From the NCBI RefSeq assembly GCF_900112065.1, contig NZ_FOKE01000005.1, positions 372,001 through 436,000 on the forward strand: DNA of 64,000 nt, written 5' to 3'. Both the position numbers and the translations under genes were made by a program. The notes beneath the pieces are model-generated. The model was given only the letters and a program-made list of their open reading frames with translations, made no database searches and was not told the DNA's origin. The stretch is from Cohnella sp. OV330 (GTDB lineage Bacteria > Bacillota > Bacilli > Paenibacillales > Paenibacillaceae). Shown here piece after piece: positions 17,394 through 27,375 of this stretch (position 1 is the first letter of the stretch; each line of letters starts with the position of its first letter).

Positions 17394-20300
17394 TCAACCG
17401 CACGCAAAACGGTAACTGCCCGATCCGACTTCCAGCTTCCAGTAGCGCCCGTCTTCTCCGACGATCCGGACGCCTTCCGCCGCATCCGCTGCGCGGCCGC
17501 CCTCGGTCAGCTTCCCGTTTCCCGCCTTGGGTACGTAGACGAAGGCCGTCGTGTTGACCGGCACCGTCACCTCGTGGACGATGCCCTCGGCCGTCGATTG
17601 CCACGCCGATCCGATCCGCCCCCGGACCGTCTCGATCGCGCCGCCGGCGAACGTCATGTCGCCCAAGAGATACGGCTTGATGACGCTGGTCTTATAGCCG
17701 TCGGACGTCGTCTTGATGCCGGCCAGATGCTTGAAGAACCAATCGTCGATCGTGCCGAGAAAATAGTGGTCGTAGGAGCGCGTCTTCGACTCCCAAGCTT
17801 CCCAGAAGGAGGTCCCGCCTTCCGCCAGGCAATAGCCCCAGCTCGGGAACGTCTCCTTCGTCGCGAGCGTATACGCGACATCGCCCCGTCCATGCTCGGT
17901 CAGCACCGGCGCCAAATACTTCGTGCCGAAGCAGCCCGTGTCCAGATGCCCGTCCTTGCTCTCCATGATGTCGCGCGCCAGGCGATCGACGACGCGGCCG
18001 ATCTCGCCTTCCGGCGCGATGCCGAACGCCACCGGGAGCACGTTGGACGTCTGCCGATAGCCGGCCTCGATCTCCGTGTGGTATTCGGCGCCTTCGCGCG
18101 CATAGAACTTTTCGTTCACGACGTTCGCCAGCCGCGCTTGCGCATCCGCATAATAAGCGGCGTCCTCCGCCTTGCCCAGCACGCCGGCGATTTGCGACAT
18201 CAGCGAGCAGCTGTAGCAGACGTATGCCGTCGCCAGCAGCGTGCCGCCCTCCGGCCCGATGAACGGTCCGGGCACGGCCCAATCCGCGTAGCTCTCGTCC
18301 GAGCTCACGCCGTCCTTCAGCCGGTGCAGCTCGTACTGCATGTAATGCTTCATGCCGTCGTAATGCTTGCGAAGCGTCTCCTTGTCGCCGTAATATTCGT
18401 ACAACGTCCACGGCACGATGACGAACGCGCTCATCCAGGCGGGCGTCGGCGTCAGGTACAGGAACGGCCCCGGGCACGTATGGGCCACTTCGCCTGCCGG
18501 CTGCTGCGAGTCGGCGATGTCCTGCGTCCACTTGGCGAAAAACGCGGACATATCGAAGTTCATCGAAGCGCACTCCGCGATCACTTGCCCGTCGCCCGTC
18601 CAGCCCCGTTTCTCATGGAACGGCGTATCCGTCGGGATGCTGTGGAAATTGTTGAGCATCGTATTTTTCATGGCCTCATGAATCCGGTTGAACAAATCGT
18701 TAGAGCTGTCGAAGGCGCCGATCGTCTCCAGGTCGTTATGGAAAACGCGGGCTTCGACGGATGCCGGCTTCGCGGCGCTCTCGATCTGAATGAAGCGGAA
18801 GCCTTTGTAGCTGAACTTCGGCTCCCAGGTCTCGATGCCGTCGCCCTTGGCGATGTACACGTCCTCCTGCGGATTTTCCCAGAACTGATGGTCGTAGCCT
18901 TCCTTCCATATATCGAGCGAACCGTTCTCGCGGAGAATCTCCCCGTAGACGAGCTTCACGCTCGTGCCTCTCGGCGCCTGCACCGTCAGCTTCGCCCAGC
19001 CTGTGGTGATGAGACCGGCATCGTAGACGTAGACGTTCGGCGCAGGACTCGATAAATATGCGCACGGGATCGTCTCTACGACGCGAATCGGGGGGACGAA
19101 GGCGGATTCGACGCTGCCATCGTACGGCGCCATCGTATGGACCGCCCTCCAGTCGTCGTCCGCGTAGCCGGCGAGCTGCCAGCCGTCGCGTTCGAGCCGG
19201 GCATCGTATTTATCGCCGTACCAGATGTTGTCGTCGACCGTCGGACCGTCCGTCGTTCGCCACGAGCCGTCGGTGGCGATCGTCTCGCTCGTGCCGTCCG
19301 CGTATTCGATCCGCAGCTGCGCCAGCACCTTCGGCTCGATCGTGCCCGTGGCTGGATCCGGCCGGCTGAAGTTATCGCCGATCCAGTCTTTGCCGTACGC
19401 ATAGTGGCCGCGTCCGAGCTCGAACGCGATGCAATTCAACCCTTCGCTTAGCAGCTCCGTGCCGTCGAACGTAATCGCGTACGTACGCTTGGGGAATTGC
19501 GTATAATCCGGCTGCAGCAGCCCGTCTCCGAGCCGCTGCCCGTTCAGATGCGCTTCGAAATAGCCCAGGCAGGCGACATGCAGCCTTGCGGACCTCACCG
19601 CCTGCTTCGCCCGGAATTCCTTGCGGAGCAACGGCGCGGAGCCGCGGCGGCGAATGTCGCCCCATGGCGCGTCGCCGTAAGACGCGATCGTCCGCGACAT
19701 GGCCCAGGCGGCATCGTCGTGATCGGCAAGCTTCCACGCCGGCGCCGTCACGTCCGTCGCATCCGACTCGGCGGATACGCGCCACGTCTCGTCCGTCAAG
19801 ATCGTCTCGACCGAGCCGTCGTCATAGCCGAGCTCGAACTTTCCGATGATCCCCGCCTCGGCCGACTCGGTATGCTCCACGACCCAGGATAAGCAATTCT
19901 CTCCGTCTCTAAGCTTGGCGGTAAAATCGATATAGACGAACGGGGAAGTCCAATCCTGCTTCCAGCGCGTATTTAGCTTGGCGATCGTGCTTCCGTTCGC
20001 GAAGACGGCGAACTTCGATCCGCCCGTGCCATGGAACAACGCGTAGCGAACCGTCTTGCCCCCCGGCACCTGGAAGGACTTGCGGAAATGAACGAGGCGC
20101 GGCGAATCGCCGGCAGCGCTATCAACAGCACCGTTTGCAGCACTATCGGCAGCGCCGTCGGCAGCTTTGCCGGCGGAAGCGCCGCTCTCCGGCAGATCGA
20201 GGGAATGCCACGCCCACTTGGCTCCCGTCAGCGGATTGCGTCCCGTATCGCCGCCGATCCATTCGGCTGCCCACTCTTCGGGTCGGAGCAAGCCCGTCTC

Positions 20301-20633
20301 GAACCATGCGACAGCGCTCCATTCGGAAGCTTTGCCGTCTTTATCCCACGCCATCGCCTTCCAGTAATAGCGGGTTTCCGAATCCAACGGCTCGCCCGCG
20401 TAACGAATCTGCAGCGTCTCGTCGGATTCGACCTTGCCGCTGTCCCAGCATTCGCCTGCTTCGCGGCCAAGCCGCTCTTCGTCGCGGTCGACGACGATCC
20501 GGTACGCGGTTTGCCGCTCGGCGCGCCGATCCGATGCCAGCTTCCAGCCGAACAAAGGCTGCTTGCTGCCGATACCAAGCGGATTGACGGTATTTTCCGT
20601 CTTCAATTCGTAAAGCGCCAGCTTGTCGCTCAT
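17394..20633 (-). CDS. GH78 family alpha-L-rhamnosidase
   Basis: This 1079-residue protein shows the bacterial alpha-L-rhamnosidase layout. An N-terminal fibronectin-like region (NPLGIGSKQPLFGW...) and beta-sandwich domains with ligand-binding folds run to about residue 520. An (alpha/alpha)6 catalytic barrel (about 630-980) and a C-terminal beta domain follow. The catalytic segment DTPFHEKRGWTGD (669-681) places the probable general acid at E674. A low-complexity Ala/Gly/Asp insertion occurs near residues 150-178. No signal peptide is present, so it should cut rhamnosides in the cytoplasm. The start at 20633 follows GGGGTGA; the upstream frame extension lacks a site. It lies 22 bases after the 665-residue gene. 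Confidence 0.92.
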   Translation of the reverse strand: MSDKLALYELKTENTVNPLGIGSKQPLFGWKLASDRRAERQTAYRIVVDRDEERLGREAGECWDSGKVESDETLQIRYAGEPLDSETRYYWKAMAWDKDGKASEWSAVAWFETGLLRPEEWAAEWIGGDTGRNPLTGAKWAWHSLDLPESGASAGKAADGAADSAANGAVDSAAGDSPRLVHFRKSFQVPGGKTVRYALFHGTGGSKFAVFANGSTIAKLNTRWKQDWTSPFVYIDFTAKLRDGENCLSWVVEHTESAEAGIIGKFELGYDDGSVETILTDETWRVSAESDATDVTAPAWKLADHDDAAWAMSRTIASYGDAPWGDIRRRGSAPLLRKEFRAKQAVRSARLHVACLGYFEAHLNGQRLGDGLLQPDYTQFPKRTYAITFDGTELLSEGLNCIAFELGRGHYAYGKDWIGDNFSRPDPATGTIEPKVLAQLRIEYADGTSETIATDGSWRTTDGPTVDDNIWYGDKYDARLERDGWQLAGYADDDWRAVHTMAPYDGSVESAFVPPIRVVETIPCAYLSSPAPNVYVYDAGLITTGWAKLTVQAPRGTSVKLVYGEILRENGSLDIWKEGYDHQFWENPQEDVYIAKGDGIETWEPKFSYKGFRFIQIESAAKPASVEARVFHNDLETIGAFDSSNDLFNRIHEAMKNTMLNNFHSIPTDTPFHEKRGWTGDGQVIAECASMNFDMSAFFAKWTQDIADSQQPAGEVAHTCPGPFLYLTPTPAWMSAFVIVPWTLYEYYGDKETLRKHYDGMKHYMQYELHRLKDGVSSDESYADWAVPGPFIGPEGGTLLATAYVCYSCSLMSQIAGVLGKAEDAAYYADAQARLANVVNEKFYAREGAEYHTEIEAGYRQTSNVLPVAFGIAPEGEIGRVVDRLARDIMESKDGHLDTGCFGTKYLAPVLTEHGRGDVAYTLATKETFPSWGYCLAEGGTSFWEAWESKTRSYDHYFLGTIDDWFFKHLAGIKTTSDGYKTSVIKPYLLGDMTFAGGAIETVRGRIGSAWQSTAEGIVHEVTVPVNTTAFVYVPKAGNGKLTEGGRAADAAEGVRIVGEDGRYWKLEVGSGSYRFACG

Positions 20634-20655
20634 TCGGTTCACCCCGCAAATCGTA

Positions 20656-22653
20656 TTATTGCGTATAGAAAATCCGGCTCTGCCAAACGCCGACATTGTC
20701 TACGGACACCGTCGGCTGACGCCCTTCGCCGGTCGGCGCGCCGCCTTGCCGGTGCTTGACGCTCGTGCCGTCGGGCAGCAGCTCGTAGATGTCCTTGCCG
20801 GCAGCCAACGGATAACCCAGCTTAACCTCGAACGGCCCGGTCTCGTCGTACGAAGCGTTCAGCAGCAGGATCAGCCAGCCGCTCTCGTCCGCCGAATATT
20901 TGACGAACGGAACGACCCGCAGCGTTTTGTCGATGAAGGCGGGAAGATGGCCGCCGCACAGCCATTCGCCGATGCGGAGCAGCTGCTTCCGCTTGAAGCC
21001 GGAGTGAATCATCTGCCACGGCGCATACCCTTGAACGGCGACCCTGCCGCCCCATTCATTCTCGAATACGGTCGACACGGGACCCAGCTCGTCTTTCGTA
21101 TAGCTCGCGAGCCTGCTGAGCACCCTCGTCTTGTCGCTTGTCGGCTTCAGCTCGTAAGCAATGCCTTTTTTCATCGAGAACCGGACGTCGCGCTGTTCGC
21201 CGGCGTCGTCTCCGTTCAGCGGGTCGCCCGTCAGAACCTCGGTGACGCCGTTATCGTACGTCCGCACGATCTCTGCGCCGCAATATTCGCCAAGTCCCCT
21301 GGCTGTCAGGATCTCCAGCGATTTGCCGTCCATCAATACGCCGCCGCGGAGCATTTCCCGCAGTTCCTCGGTCGTATAGCCTTCCGCCGCGTTTTCGCTC
21401 AGAATCGTGCCGCGGGCCTCCGCCTCGTTCATGGACAGAGGAAAGCCTATCTCGCTGAGCGTATAGAAGTTCAGGCTGTTATCGACCGACAAGCTGTCGA
21501 ACCAATTGCCGTTGCCCACCGTTCTTTTCGCTTCGTGGAGGGGGGACAGCGCCGGATACATGCCCCCCGTCCCGTATGCGCCCGCGATCCGTTCGATCTC
21601 GGCCCAGCGGGGCCGGATCGCCTCGATCGCGTCCATCAGCTCGTGGTATTCTTCCAGCGAGCCCAGCTCTCCCCTCAGCGCGTCGAAGGCGACGCCGTTG
21701 CACCCCGATACGATGGCGGCCGTGCATTCCTCGAGCGTGATGCGAACCGACTTGGACAAGCGATGGAACGGGAAATTTTCCAGCTCGTACTGGATGTCCC
21801 GCACGAATTCGGGATAATGCGCGATCTGCCGGTTGACCTCATGCGCCTTGCGCACGAGTCCGAACGGCTTGGCGTCGTCGAAGAAACCGCCGCCGGGCCT
21901 GGCTCTGCCCGCCTTCAGCGCCGAGAACCAGCCCGGATAGTCCACGCCCGTATACGTCGAGATGCCGAGACTGACCGTCATGAGTCCGAGCTCGATCTTG
22001 TCGTCCACGCGATGCACCGCTTCTTCGATATGCGCGAGCAGCCGTTCGATCGATTCGGCGTTTTGCCGTATCCACCGTTCCCGCGTCTCGCCCCCGTCCG
22101 GGGCGTTCAATACGTCGACCAATTGCTCGCGCGCGTACGCCGTTCCATGCTTCCGGTTATAGATGTCGATGCATATCGGACAAAAGCAGGCATAATCGCT
22201 CGAACCGAGACCGAACATGCGAATGTCGTCATCGACCCAGACGAACGACGGCCCCGCTTCCGCGACGAGCGTGTACTTGCGGGCGATATATTCGCGGAAC
22301 GGTTCCGAATTCGGGCAAAACGTGCTTTTGGAGGTCAAACCGTCCCGCCCGACGGTTCCCTGAAACGGGACCGCGGGCAGCCAGTCCCACGCTTCGTCGA
22401 AATGGCCGAGCGTCGCCAGCATGTTGATGCCCACGTTATTGAAGCCGCTCTCGCGCAGCCGCGTCAGCCGATCCTTCATGATGCGGCACAGCTCGCCGAA
22501 CCAGTCGAGCGGATTGTAGCCTTGATGCCAATACTCGGTGAATAACATGATTTCGTCGACGGCGTTGCGATGCTTCATTAAAAAGTCGAGCAATTCCCTG
22601 AATTTTTCCTCCGATTCGTATCGGGGAACGAGAATGCGGAAGCTGAGCTTCAT
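20656..22653 (-). CDS. Uncharacterised TIM-barrel-like protein with DDDIR...CxCxxC motif
   Basis: This 665-residue protein is of a type I do not recognise as a named family. The first 400 residues look like a glycosidase-type TIM barrel (strand ends such as EIMLFTEYWHQGY and FVWVDDDIRMFG). Residues 141-145 are DDDIR, and cysteines are at 156, 158 and 161. The spacing is identical to that in the 535-residue protein of the same cluster. A glutamine-amidotransferase-like middle region and a C-terminal beta domain, as in GH42-type enzymes, are possible. No signal peptide is seen. It is transcribed with the GH78 gene, so a role in glycan breakdown is likely. The ATG follows AAGGCGG. Confidence 0.77.
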   Translation of the reverse strand: MKLSFRILVPRYESEEKFRELLDFLMKHRNAVDEIMLFTEYWHQGYNPLDWFGELCRIMKDRLTRLRESGFNNVGINMLATLGHFDEAWDWLPAVPFQGTVGRDGLTSKSTFCPNSEPFREYIARKYTLVAEAGPSFVWVDDDIRMFGLGSSDYACFCPICIDIYNRKHGTAYAREQLVDVLNAPDGGETRERWIRQNAESIERLLAHIEEAVHRVDDKIELGLMTVSLGISTYTGVDYPGWFSALKAGRARPGGGFFDDAKPFGLVRKAHEVNRQIAHYPEFVRDIQYELENFPFHRLSKSVRITLEECTAAIVSGCNGVAFDALRGELGSLEEYHELMDAIEAIRPRWAEIERIAGAYGTGGMYPALSPLHEAKRTVGNGNWFDSLSVDNSLNFYTLSEIGFPLSMNEAEARGTILSENAAEGYTTEELREMLRGGVLMDGKSLEILTARGLGEYCGAEIVRTYDNGVTEVLTGDPLNGDDAGEQRDVRFSMKKGIAYELKPTSDKTRVLSRLASYTKDELGPVSTVFENEWGGRVAVQGYAPWQMIHSGFKRKQLLRIGEWLCGGHLPAFIDKTLRVVPFVKYSADESGWLILLLNASYDETGPFEVKLGYPLAAGKDIYELLPDGTSVKHRQGGAPTGEGRQPTVSVDNVGVWQSRIFYTQ

Positions 22654-22765
22654 CGGGGATACCGCCTTTTTTAAAATGGTTTGGATTCATTGTAGAACCG
22701 CTTCCATCCGCGAGGAATAGAAAATCGTCCTGCCGCGTATTCAAATATGAACGGTTTTAAAGCAT

Positions 22766-22812
22766 GCGAAAACGGCCCCGGACGATAGCAATCGATCATT
22801 CAGAGCCGTTCT
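22766..22812 (-). terminator. Possible terminator after the response-regulator gene
   Basis: On the minus strand, AACGGCTC and GGGGCCGTT can pair around a long loop and are followed by TTTTCGC. The stem is imperfect, so confidence is limited. Confidence 0.4.
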
Positions 22813-22830
22813 TAAAACGATTGGATTCGG

Positions 22831-24384
22831 CTATTCGCCGGGCCGGTTCAAGCTTTCGCGATACTTCGTCGGACTCATCTCGGTTACCGTCTTGAACACG
22901 TGGCTGAAATAGTTCTGATCCGTATAGCCGACGATCTCGGCGATTTCCTTGTTCAGCATTTTCGGATAATCGCGCATTAGGTCCTGGGCGATCTTCATCC
23001 GAAGCGAGGTTAAATATTCGACGTAGGATTTATGGCTGTAATCGCGAAAAAGGTTGCAGATGACCGTCCGGGAAACGTGGAAATGGTCCGTTAGCGTCTG
23101 CAGCGAGAGCGGTTGGCCGATATTGGAGGAGATATACATTTCGATCTTGTCGAACAATTGCCTGGCGTCTCCGTCCCCGGAGCCCTCGCCCGCGAACTGG
23201 AACGCGCTGTCCAGCATCGTGAAGAACGCTTCCTTCAGCTCGCCGAACGTGCGGCACGTATCGACGAGCTCCTCGATTCGCGTCTCCAGCGTTTTGTATT
23301 GCGACACCGACGAGGTGCGGTATTGCTGCTCGAACAAGTGAACGATCCGCTTGAGATTGATCTCCGCGATCATGCTCGTGCAGTCTTGCTGTTCCCAGTT
23401 GTCGAACAAGTCCGAGATCGAGCGCTTCAAGCCGGGCACGTCCCGTTTCTGCAGCAGCAGGACGAAGCGCTTCTCGTCCGTCGCGGAGAACTGCGCGGCA
23501 GGCTCCGCGAACTCGGCCTCCAGGGCGACCGCGCGAGGCTTGCCGATGCCGATCCGTTCGGACAGCGCCATGAAGAGCCGCTTGTGCAAGGCGCGGATCT
23601 CTTCGAGCCGTTCGAACGGGCCGCTATAGACGATGGTAGGGAGGACGCCTTCGCGCGCGCAGCACTGCTGGGTCGCCTGAAGCAGCGGCGGGAACCTGCC
23701 CGGATTCAGGTCGAACAATCCGAAGATCAACAGGATCGACTTGCGGTCGTCCGACGGCAGGAACCAGCATTGCTCCCGCTTTTCCATATGCTCGCTTAGC
23801 TCGCGGCGCATCGGCTCAAAGTCGACATCGCTCTTCGGCATCAGCAGTCTGACGTCGTACAGCGCTTCGACGTTCTGGATGAGCAGCATCCGATAGCCCT
23901 TGAAAGGAAAGATCGCCTGGACGGCGCCGTTCTCGAGCACGCCTTCAAGGGCCCCGCTCAGGATCCCGTGCAGGATCTCCTTCGACCTGTTGTAGCTGTG
24001 GTTCCGGTTCATGTCCAGCAGCTTGAGCAGCACTTCCCGCAGCGCCGCCGTATCGACCGGCTTGAGCAAATATTCAACCACGTTCGCCTTCATCGCTTCG
24101 CGCGCGTATTCGAACATCGGGTAGGCGCTGATGACGACGACGTGAACGGAAGGAGAGCGGACCTGAATCGCCTTGGCCAGCTCGATGCCGTTCACGGCGG
24201 ACATCTGGATATCGGTGAACACCGTGTCCGGATTCGTCAGCGGCATTTGCTCCAACGCGGATTGTCCGCTGTAGCATTCGGAGACGATCTCGAAGACGGT
24301 GCCGAGCTGTTCGCTAAGCTGCAGGATGCGCGCTCTGAGCTTTTCGATGGAGAACGGATCGTCGTCTACCAGCATGATGCGCAC
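22831..24384 (-). CDS. Response regulator with AraC-type DNA-binding domain (YesN type)
   Basis: This protein of about 517 residues has an N-terminal receiver domain with acidic pocket DDD and phospho-acceptor Asp58 (FTDIQM). A long middle region and a C-terminal AraC double helix-turn-helix (final 100 residues, ending SPTKYRESL) follow. I prefer GTG at 24384, six bases after AGGAGGG; an ATG two codons upstream abuts the ribosome site and is less likely. It pairs with the sensor kinase 40 bases upstream. Such YesMN pairs usually activate an adjacent CUT1 sugar transporter, here the one downstream. Confidence 0.9.
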   Translation of the reverse strand: MRIMLVDDDPFSIEKLRARILQLSEQLGTVFEIVSECYSGQSALEQMPLTNPDTVFTDIQMSAVNGIELAKAIQVRSPSVHVVVISAYPMFEYAREAMKANVVEYLLKPVDTAALREVLLKLLDMNRNHSYNRSKEILHGILSGALEGVLENGAVQAIFPFKGYRMLLIQNVEALYDVRLLMPKSDVDFEPMRRELSEHMEKREQCWFLPSDDRKSILLIFGLFDLNPGRFPPLLQATQQCCAREGVLPTIVYSGPFERLEEIRALHKRLFMALSERIGIGKPRAVALEAEFAEPAAQFSATDEKRFVLLLQKRDVPGLKRSISDLFDNWEQQDCTSMIAEINLKRIVHLFEQQYRTSSVSQYKTLETRIEELVDTCRTFGELKEAFFTMLDSAFQFAGEGSGDGDARQLFDKIEMYISSNIGQPLSLQTLTDHFHVSRTVICNLFRDYSHKSYVEYLTSLRMKIAQDLMRDYPKMLNKEIAEIVGYTDQNYFSHVFKTVTEMSPTKYRESLNRPGE

Positions 24385-24424
24385 AGGCATCCCTCCTAAA
24401 GTCGAGTACTTGGCTGCAGCAGGC

Positions 24425-26242
24425 TTACCGTCTTAAAGGCCCCCGCAACCGGATGCGAACGCCAGAGACGTCCTCCCGATTTTCGATCTCGTACGCGAAG
24501 TTGTCCTTGAACATGAACTTCAGCCGGCCCATCGAATTGGCGACGCCCATGCCGCCTTGGGACATCCCTTCTCCTTCCGCGCTGGAGAGCATTTGCTTGA
24601 GATAGTCTTCGACCTTCGCGATGACCGCGGCCAGTCGTTGCTCCGTGATGCCGACGCCGTTGTCCTCGATCTGGATGATCCAATGGGCGGACTCGATATA
24701 TGCGCTGACGACGACTTCCAAGCTGTTCGTAGATTCGTTGAAGCCATGCTGAATGCTGTTCTCGACGAGCGGCTGCAGGATCAGCTTGGGCACGACGAGA
24801 TTGGTCAGCATCGGGTCCACCTCGATTCGGTACCGGAGTTTATCCACGAAGCGGATTTTCATCAGCTCCAGATACTGAATCGTAAACGCGAGTTCCTTCT
24901 CCAGCGTGATGATCGGGGATTGCGTGGAGATCGAGTAGCGGAAAAAGCCGAGCAGATTTTGACTTAACGCGCTCACCTGGTTCAGATTGCGATCCTCCGC
25001 GCTGGACTGGATGAACCCGAGCATATTAAAAAGGAAGTGCGGGTTGATCTGCGCTTGCAGCATATCGAAATGCGCCTGCAGCTGCAGCGTTCGGAACCGG
25101 ACGGTATCTTCCAGCGAATTTTTGAGCCGCTCGCTCATGTTGCGGAAGGAACGGTTGATCAGATGAATCTCGTCCATCTCGTATTTATTGTCCATATTGA
25201 GTTGCTCGCCGCTCTCGTCCAGGCTGATCCGGTCGATCGTTCTTTTCAGCTGCTTGAGCGGACGCGTTAGTATTCGGGATAAAATGTAGAACAGCGCGAC
25301 CGAGATCAGAATGAGAAGGAGCATGGCCGCGATCGCGACGTTGCGGAAATTGACCAGGGAAGCGAAAACGACCTTTTTGGGAACGGTCAGCATGACGGAA
25401 AAATCGGATGGATCGTTTAATTTGTAAAAAACATACTGCTTATCTCCGAACGACTTCGCCATGAACGGATATTTTTCGCCGGAGGACAGCTGCTTCAAAC
25501 GGCCGTATTCCTGCCGCTGGGCCTGCGTGAGTCCCTTTTGGCCGCTATCGGTCGAATAAATGATCGCGTCCCCGAAAAAAAGGTTCAGCTGCGCGCCTTT
25601 GATCTGGCGCAGCGTCTCCAGGTCCACAAGTTCGTCCGCCTTGACCATGACCTCGAGCATGCCGGCTCTCGTCTCCCACGGCAGCAGCATGCGGCTGAAA
25701 ACGAATACGGGGTAGGCATTCGCCGTATTCCAGGGATCGCGCGACTCGTAGCTCAAGAGCGTCTCTCCGTTGGTGGCCGCGATCCGCTTCAGCTCCTCGT
25801 ATTGCCCGTACGGGCCGACGGAGGTGGGATCGTCTTCGCTATCGGATATGAGATCGCCCTCCATCGTGAACAAACGGATATTGACGGCGTCCGGATACAC
25901 GGTCGACAGCATCGTGACGAAGCTTTTGAGCGCGCCCCTCAGCTGGTAACGCTCGTAGAAATCCTGGGAGCTCGCAAGCCCGTTCAGGTAATTGACAGCC
26001 GGACTGTCGTTCGAGATCGACGACCAATAAAGCAGCTGGCTGAGGACATCGAACTGGTTGACGCGCTCGTCCAGCCGATCCTTGATTTTCGAGGCCGTCT
26101 CGTCGAATCTGGAGATCGTGTTCTTCTCGATATTGTTCTTCAAGTAGACGTACATCGGCATGCAGACCAATAGAATGATCGCGACCACGATGAGGGAATA
26201 CGTCAGGAAAAACTTCGTGTGCAGACTGTTCCAAAACCGCAT
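24425..26242 (-). CDS. YesM-type sensor histidine kinase
   Basis: This 605-residue membrane protein has membrane segments at about 11-33 and 302-324 around a 270-residue extracellular Cache-like sensor. A HAMP linker (about 322-375) and a His_kinase domain with phospho-acceptor H402 in the QINPHFLFN motif follow. A HATPase domain with N-box ENSIQHGFNE and G-box DNGVG ends the protein. This LytS/YesM architecture senses extracellular sugars, often with the binding protein. It forms an operon with the AraC-type response regulator. The sugar is not known; the neighbouring rhamnosidases suggest a rhamnose-containing ligand. Confidence 0.93.
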   Translation of the reverse strand: MRFWNSLHTKFFLTYSLIVVAIILLVCMPMYVYLKNNIEKNTISRFDETASKIKDRLDERVNQFDVLSQLLYWSSISNDSPAVNYLNGLASSQDFYERYQLRGALKSFVTMLSTVYPDAVNIRLFTMEGDLISDSEDDPTSVGPYGQYEELKRIAATNGETLLSYESRDPWNTANAYPVFVFSRMLLPWETRAGMLEVMVKADELVDLETLRQIKGAQLNLFFGDAIIYSTDSGQKGLTQAQRQEYGRLKQLSSGEKYPFMAKSFGDKQYVFYKLNDPSDFSVMLTVPKKVVFASLVNFRNVAIAAMLLLILISVALFYILSRILTRPLKQLKRTIDRISLDESGEQLNMDNKYEMDEIHLINRSFRNMSERLKNSLEDTVRFRTLQLQAHFDMLQAQINPHFLFNMLGFIQSSAEDRNLNQVSALSQNLLGFFRYSISTQSPIITLEKELAFTIQYLELMKIRFVDKLRYRIEVDPMLTNLVVPKLILQPLVENSIQHGFNESTNSLEVVVSAYIESAHWIIQIEDNGVGITEQRLAAVIAKVEDYLKQMLSSAEGEGMSQGGMGVANSMGRLKFMFKDNFAYEIENREDVSGVRIRLRGPLRR

Positions 26243-26338
26243 GTCGCCGCATCTCCTCCCAAGCTCGCTTCACCGGGCGGTTCGTATGGAATTGCGCCCA
26301 TTCTATCACGTCGGAGCCGGGTTGCGTACCTGCGGCGC

Positions 26339-27349
26339 TCATTGGGTTCGGGGCTTCAAAAAGATTTTGGAAAATCGGCTAATGCCTTCCGCCAGCTCTT
26401 GAAAAGCAGCGGGACCTTCGTCCAAAGAACGCGTCTCCGTCCACCCTTCGATGGCGATGTCGCCCCGCGTCAAAAGCGCGACGGCTTGCCGAAAATCTTC
26501 GCGGGAATACGTATAGGCGCCGATCAGCGAGATCTCTTGCCTCACCAGATGATTCATGGGCAGCTCCGATTTTCCTTGGCCCAACCCCACCATAATGACC
26601 GCGCCGCCGGGATCCACCAGGTTCATCGCTTGCTCTCTCGTCGCCTGCACGCCGACGCAATCGATCGCGACCGGGATCCCTTGCGGGAAGAGCGCTTCGC
26701 GCCGATCCTCGATCTCCCGCGGTGAGAGACCGATCGCGCCTAACTTTTCAGCGTGCGCCAGCCTGGCCGGCTGAAGGTCGAGTACGACGATGTTGCCGGC
26801 TCCCATCTGCCGGGCGGCTGCCACGCATAGCAGTCCGATGGGTCCGGCGCCGTAAACGAGCAGATCGTCCAGCGGCTTAAAACCCAGCTTGATCGCATGA
26901 ATGGCTACGGCTAACGGTTCGGCCAGCGAAGCCAGGGAAGCATCCGTGTCCTGCGGTACCCGAATCGCGTTCTCGTAAGGCACCGCGACGTACGCCGCAA
27001 AAGCGCCGGGCCGATGGATACCGATAATCTTGCGGTTGCGGCAGATGTTGTACGCGCCCCGGCGGCAGCTCGCGCAAGTACCGCAAGCGATCAGCGGATT
27101 GACGACGACTTTGTCCTCCGGCGCTAGCCCGCGGACCTGATCGCCCAGGGCGACGACTCGCCCGCAAAACTCATGCCCCATGACCAGCGGCGGCACGCGA
27201 ACGCTGCTGTGGCCCAGATAGCCCTCCAATTCGCTGCCGCAGATGCCGACGCTTTCTACCCTGACGAGCACTTCATCGGGTCCGATGCTTGGCATGTCGA
27301 CTTCTTCAAGCGTCAGCTTTTCCGGTCCCTGATAGATTAATGCCTGCAT
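26339..27349 (-). CDS. Zinc-dependent alcohol dehydrogenase (MDR family)
   Basis: This 336-residue medium-chain dehydrogenase has a catalytic zinc site at CGSE (GICGSELEGY) and GHE (MGHEFCG). The structural site CGTCASCRRGAYNIC and nucleotide motif GAGPIG are also present. The start at 27349 follows GGGAG; the longer frame starting at 27373 has no ribosome site. Relatives include sorbitol, galactitol-phosphate and threonine dehydrogenases. It follows an SDR gene and the GH106-like gene under the GntR promoter. The unit therefore couples rhamnoside cleavage to two oxidation steps. Substrate unknown. Confidence 0.88.
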   Translation of the reverse strand: MQALIYQGPEKLTLEEVDMPSIGPDEVLVRVESVGICGSELEGYLGHSSVRVPPLVMGHEFCGRVVALGDQVRGLAPEDKVVVNPLIACGTCASCRRGAYNICRNRKIIGIHRPGAFAAYVAVPYENAIRVPQDTDASLASLAEPLAVAIHAIKLGFKPLDDLLVYGAGPIGLLCVAAARQMGAGNIVVLDLQPARLAHAEKLGAIGLSPREIEDRREALFPQGIPVAIDCVGVQATREQAMNLVDPGGAVIMVGLGQGKSELPMNHLVRQEISLIGAYTYSREDFRQAVALLTRGDIAIEGWTETRSLDEGPAAFQELAEGISRFSKIFLKPRTQ

Positions 27350-27375
27350 GCTTCCACTTCTCCCGTCTGTCATGG

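Noticed and set aside
17175..19055. 626-codon plus-strand frame opposite GH78
   Set aside because: It lies antisense to a well-supported glycosidase, has Arg/His-rich composition and no motifs. Such frames are common in GC-rich genomes.
20623..22545. 640-codon plus-strand frame
   Set aside because: It is antisense to the 665-residue protein, is of the shadow type, and has no ribosome site or domain.
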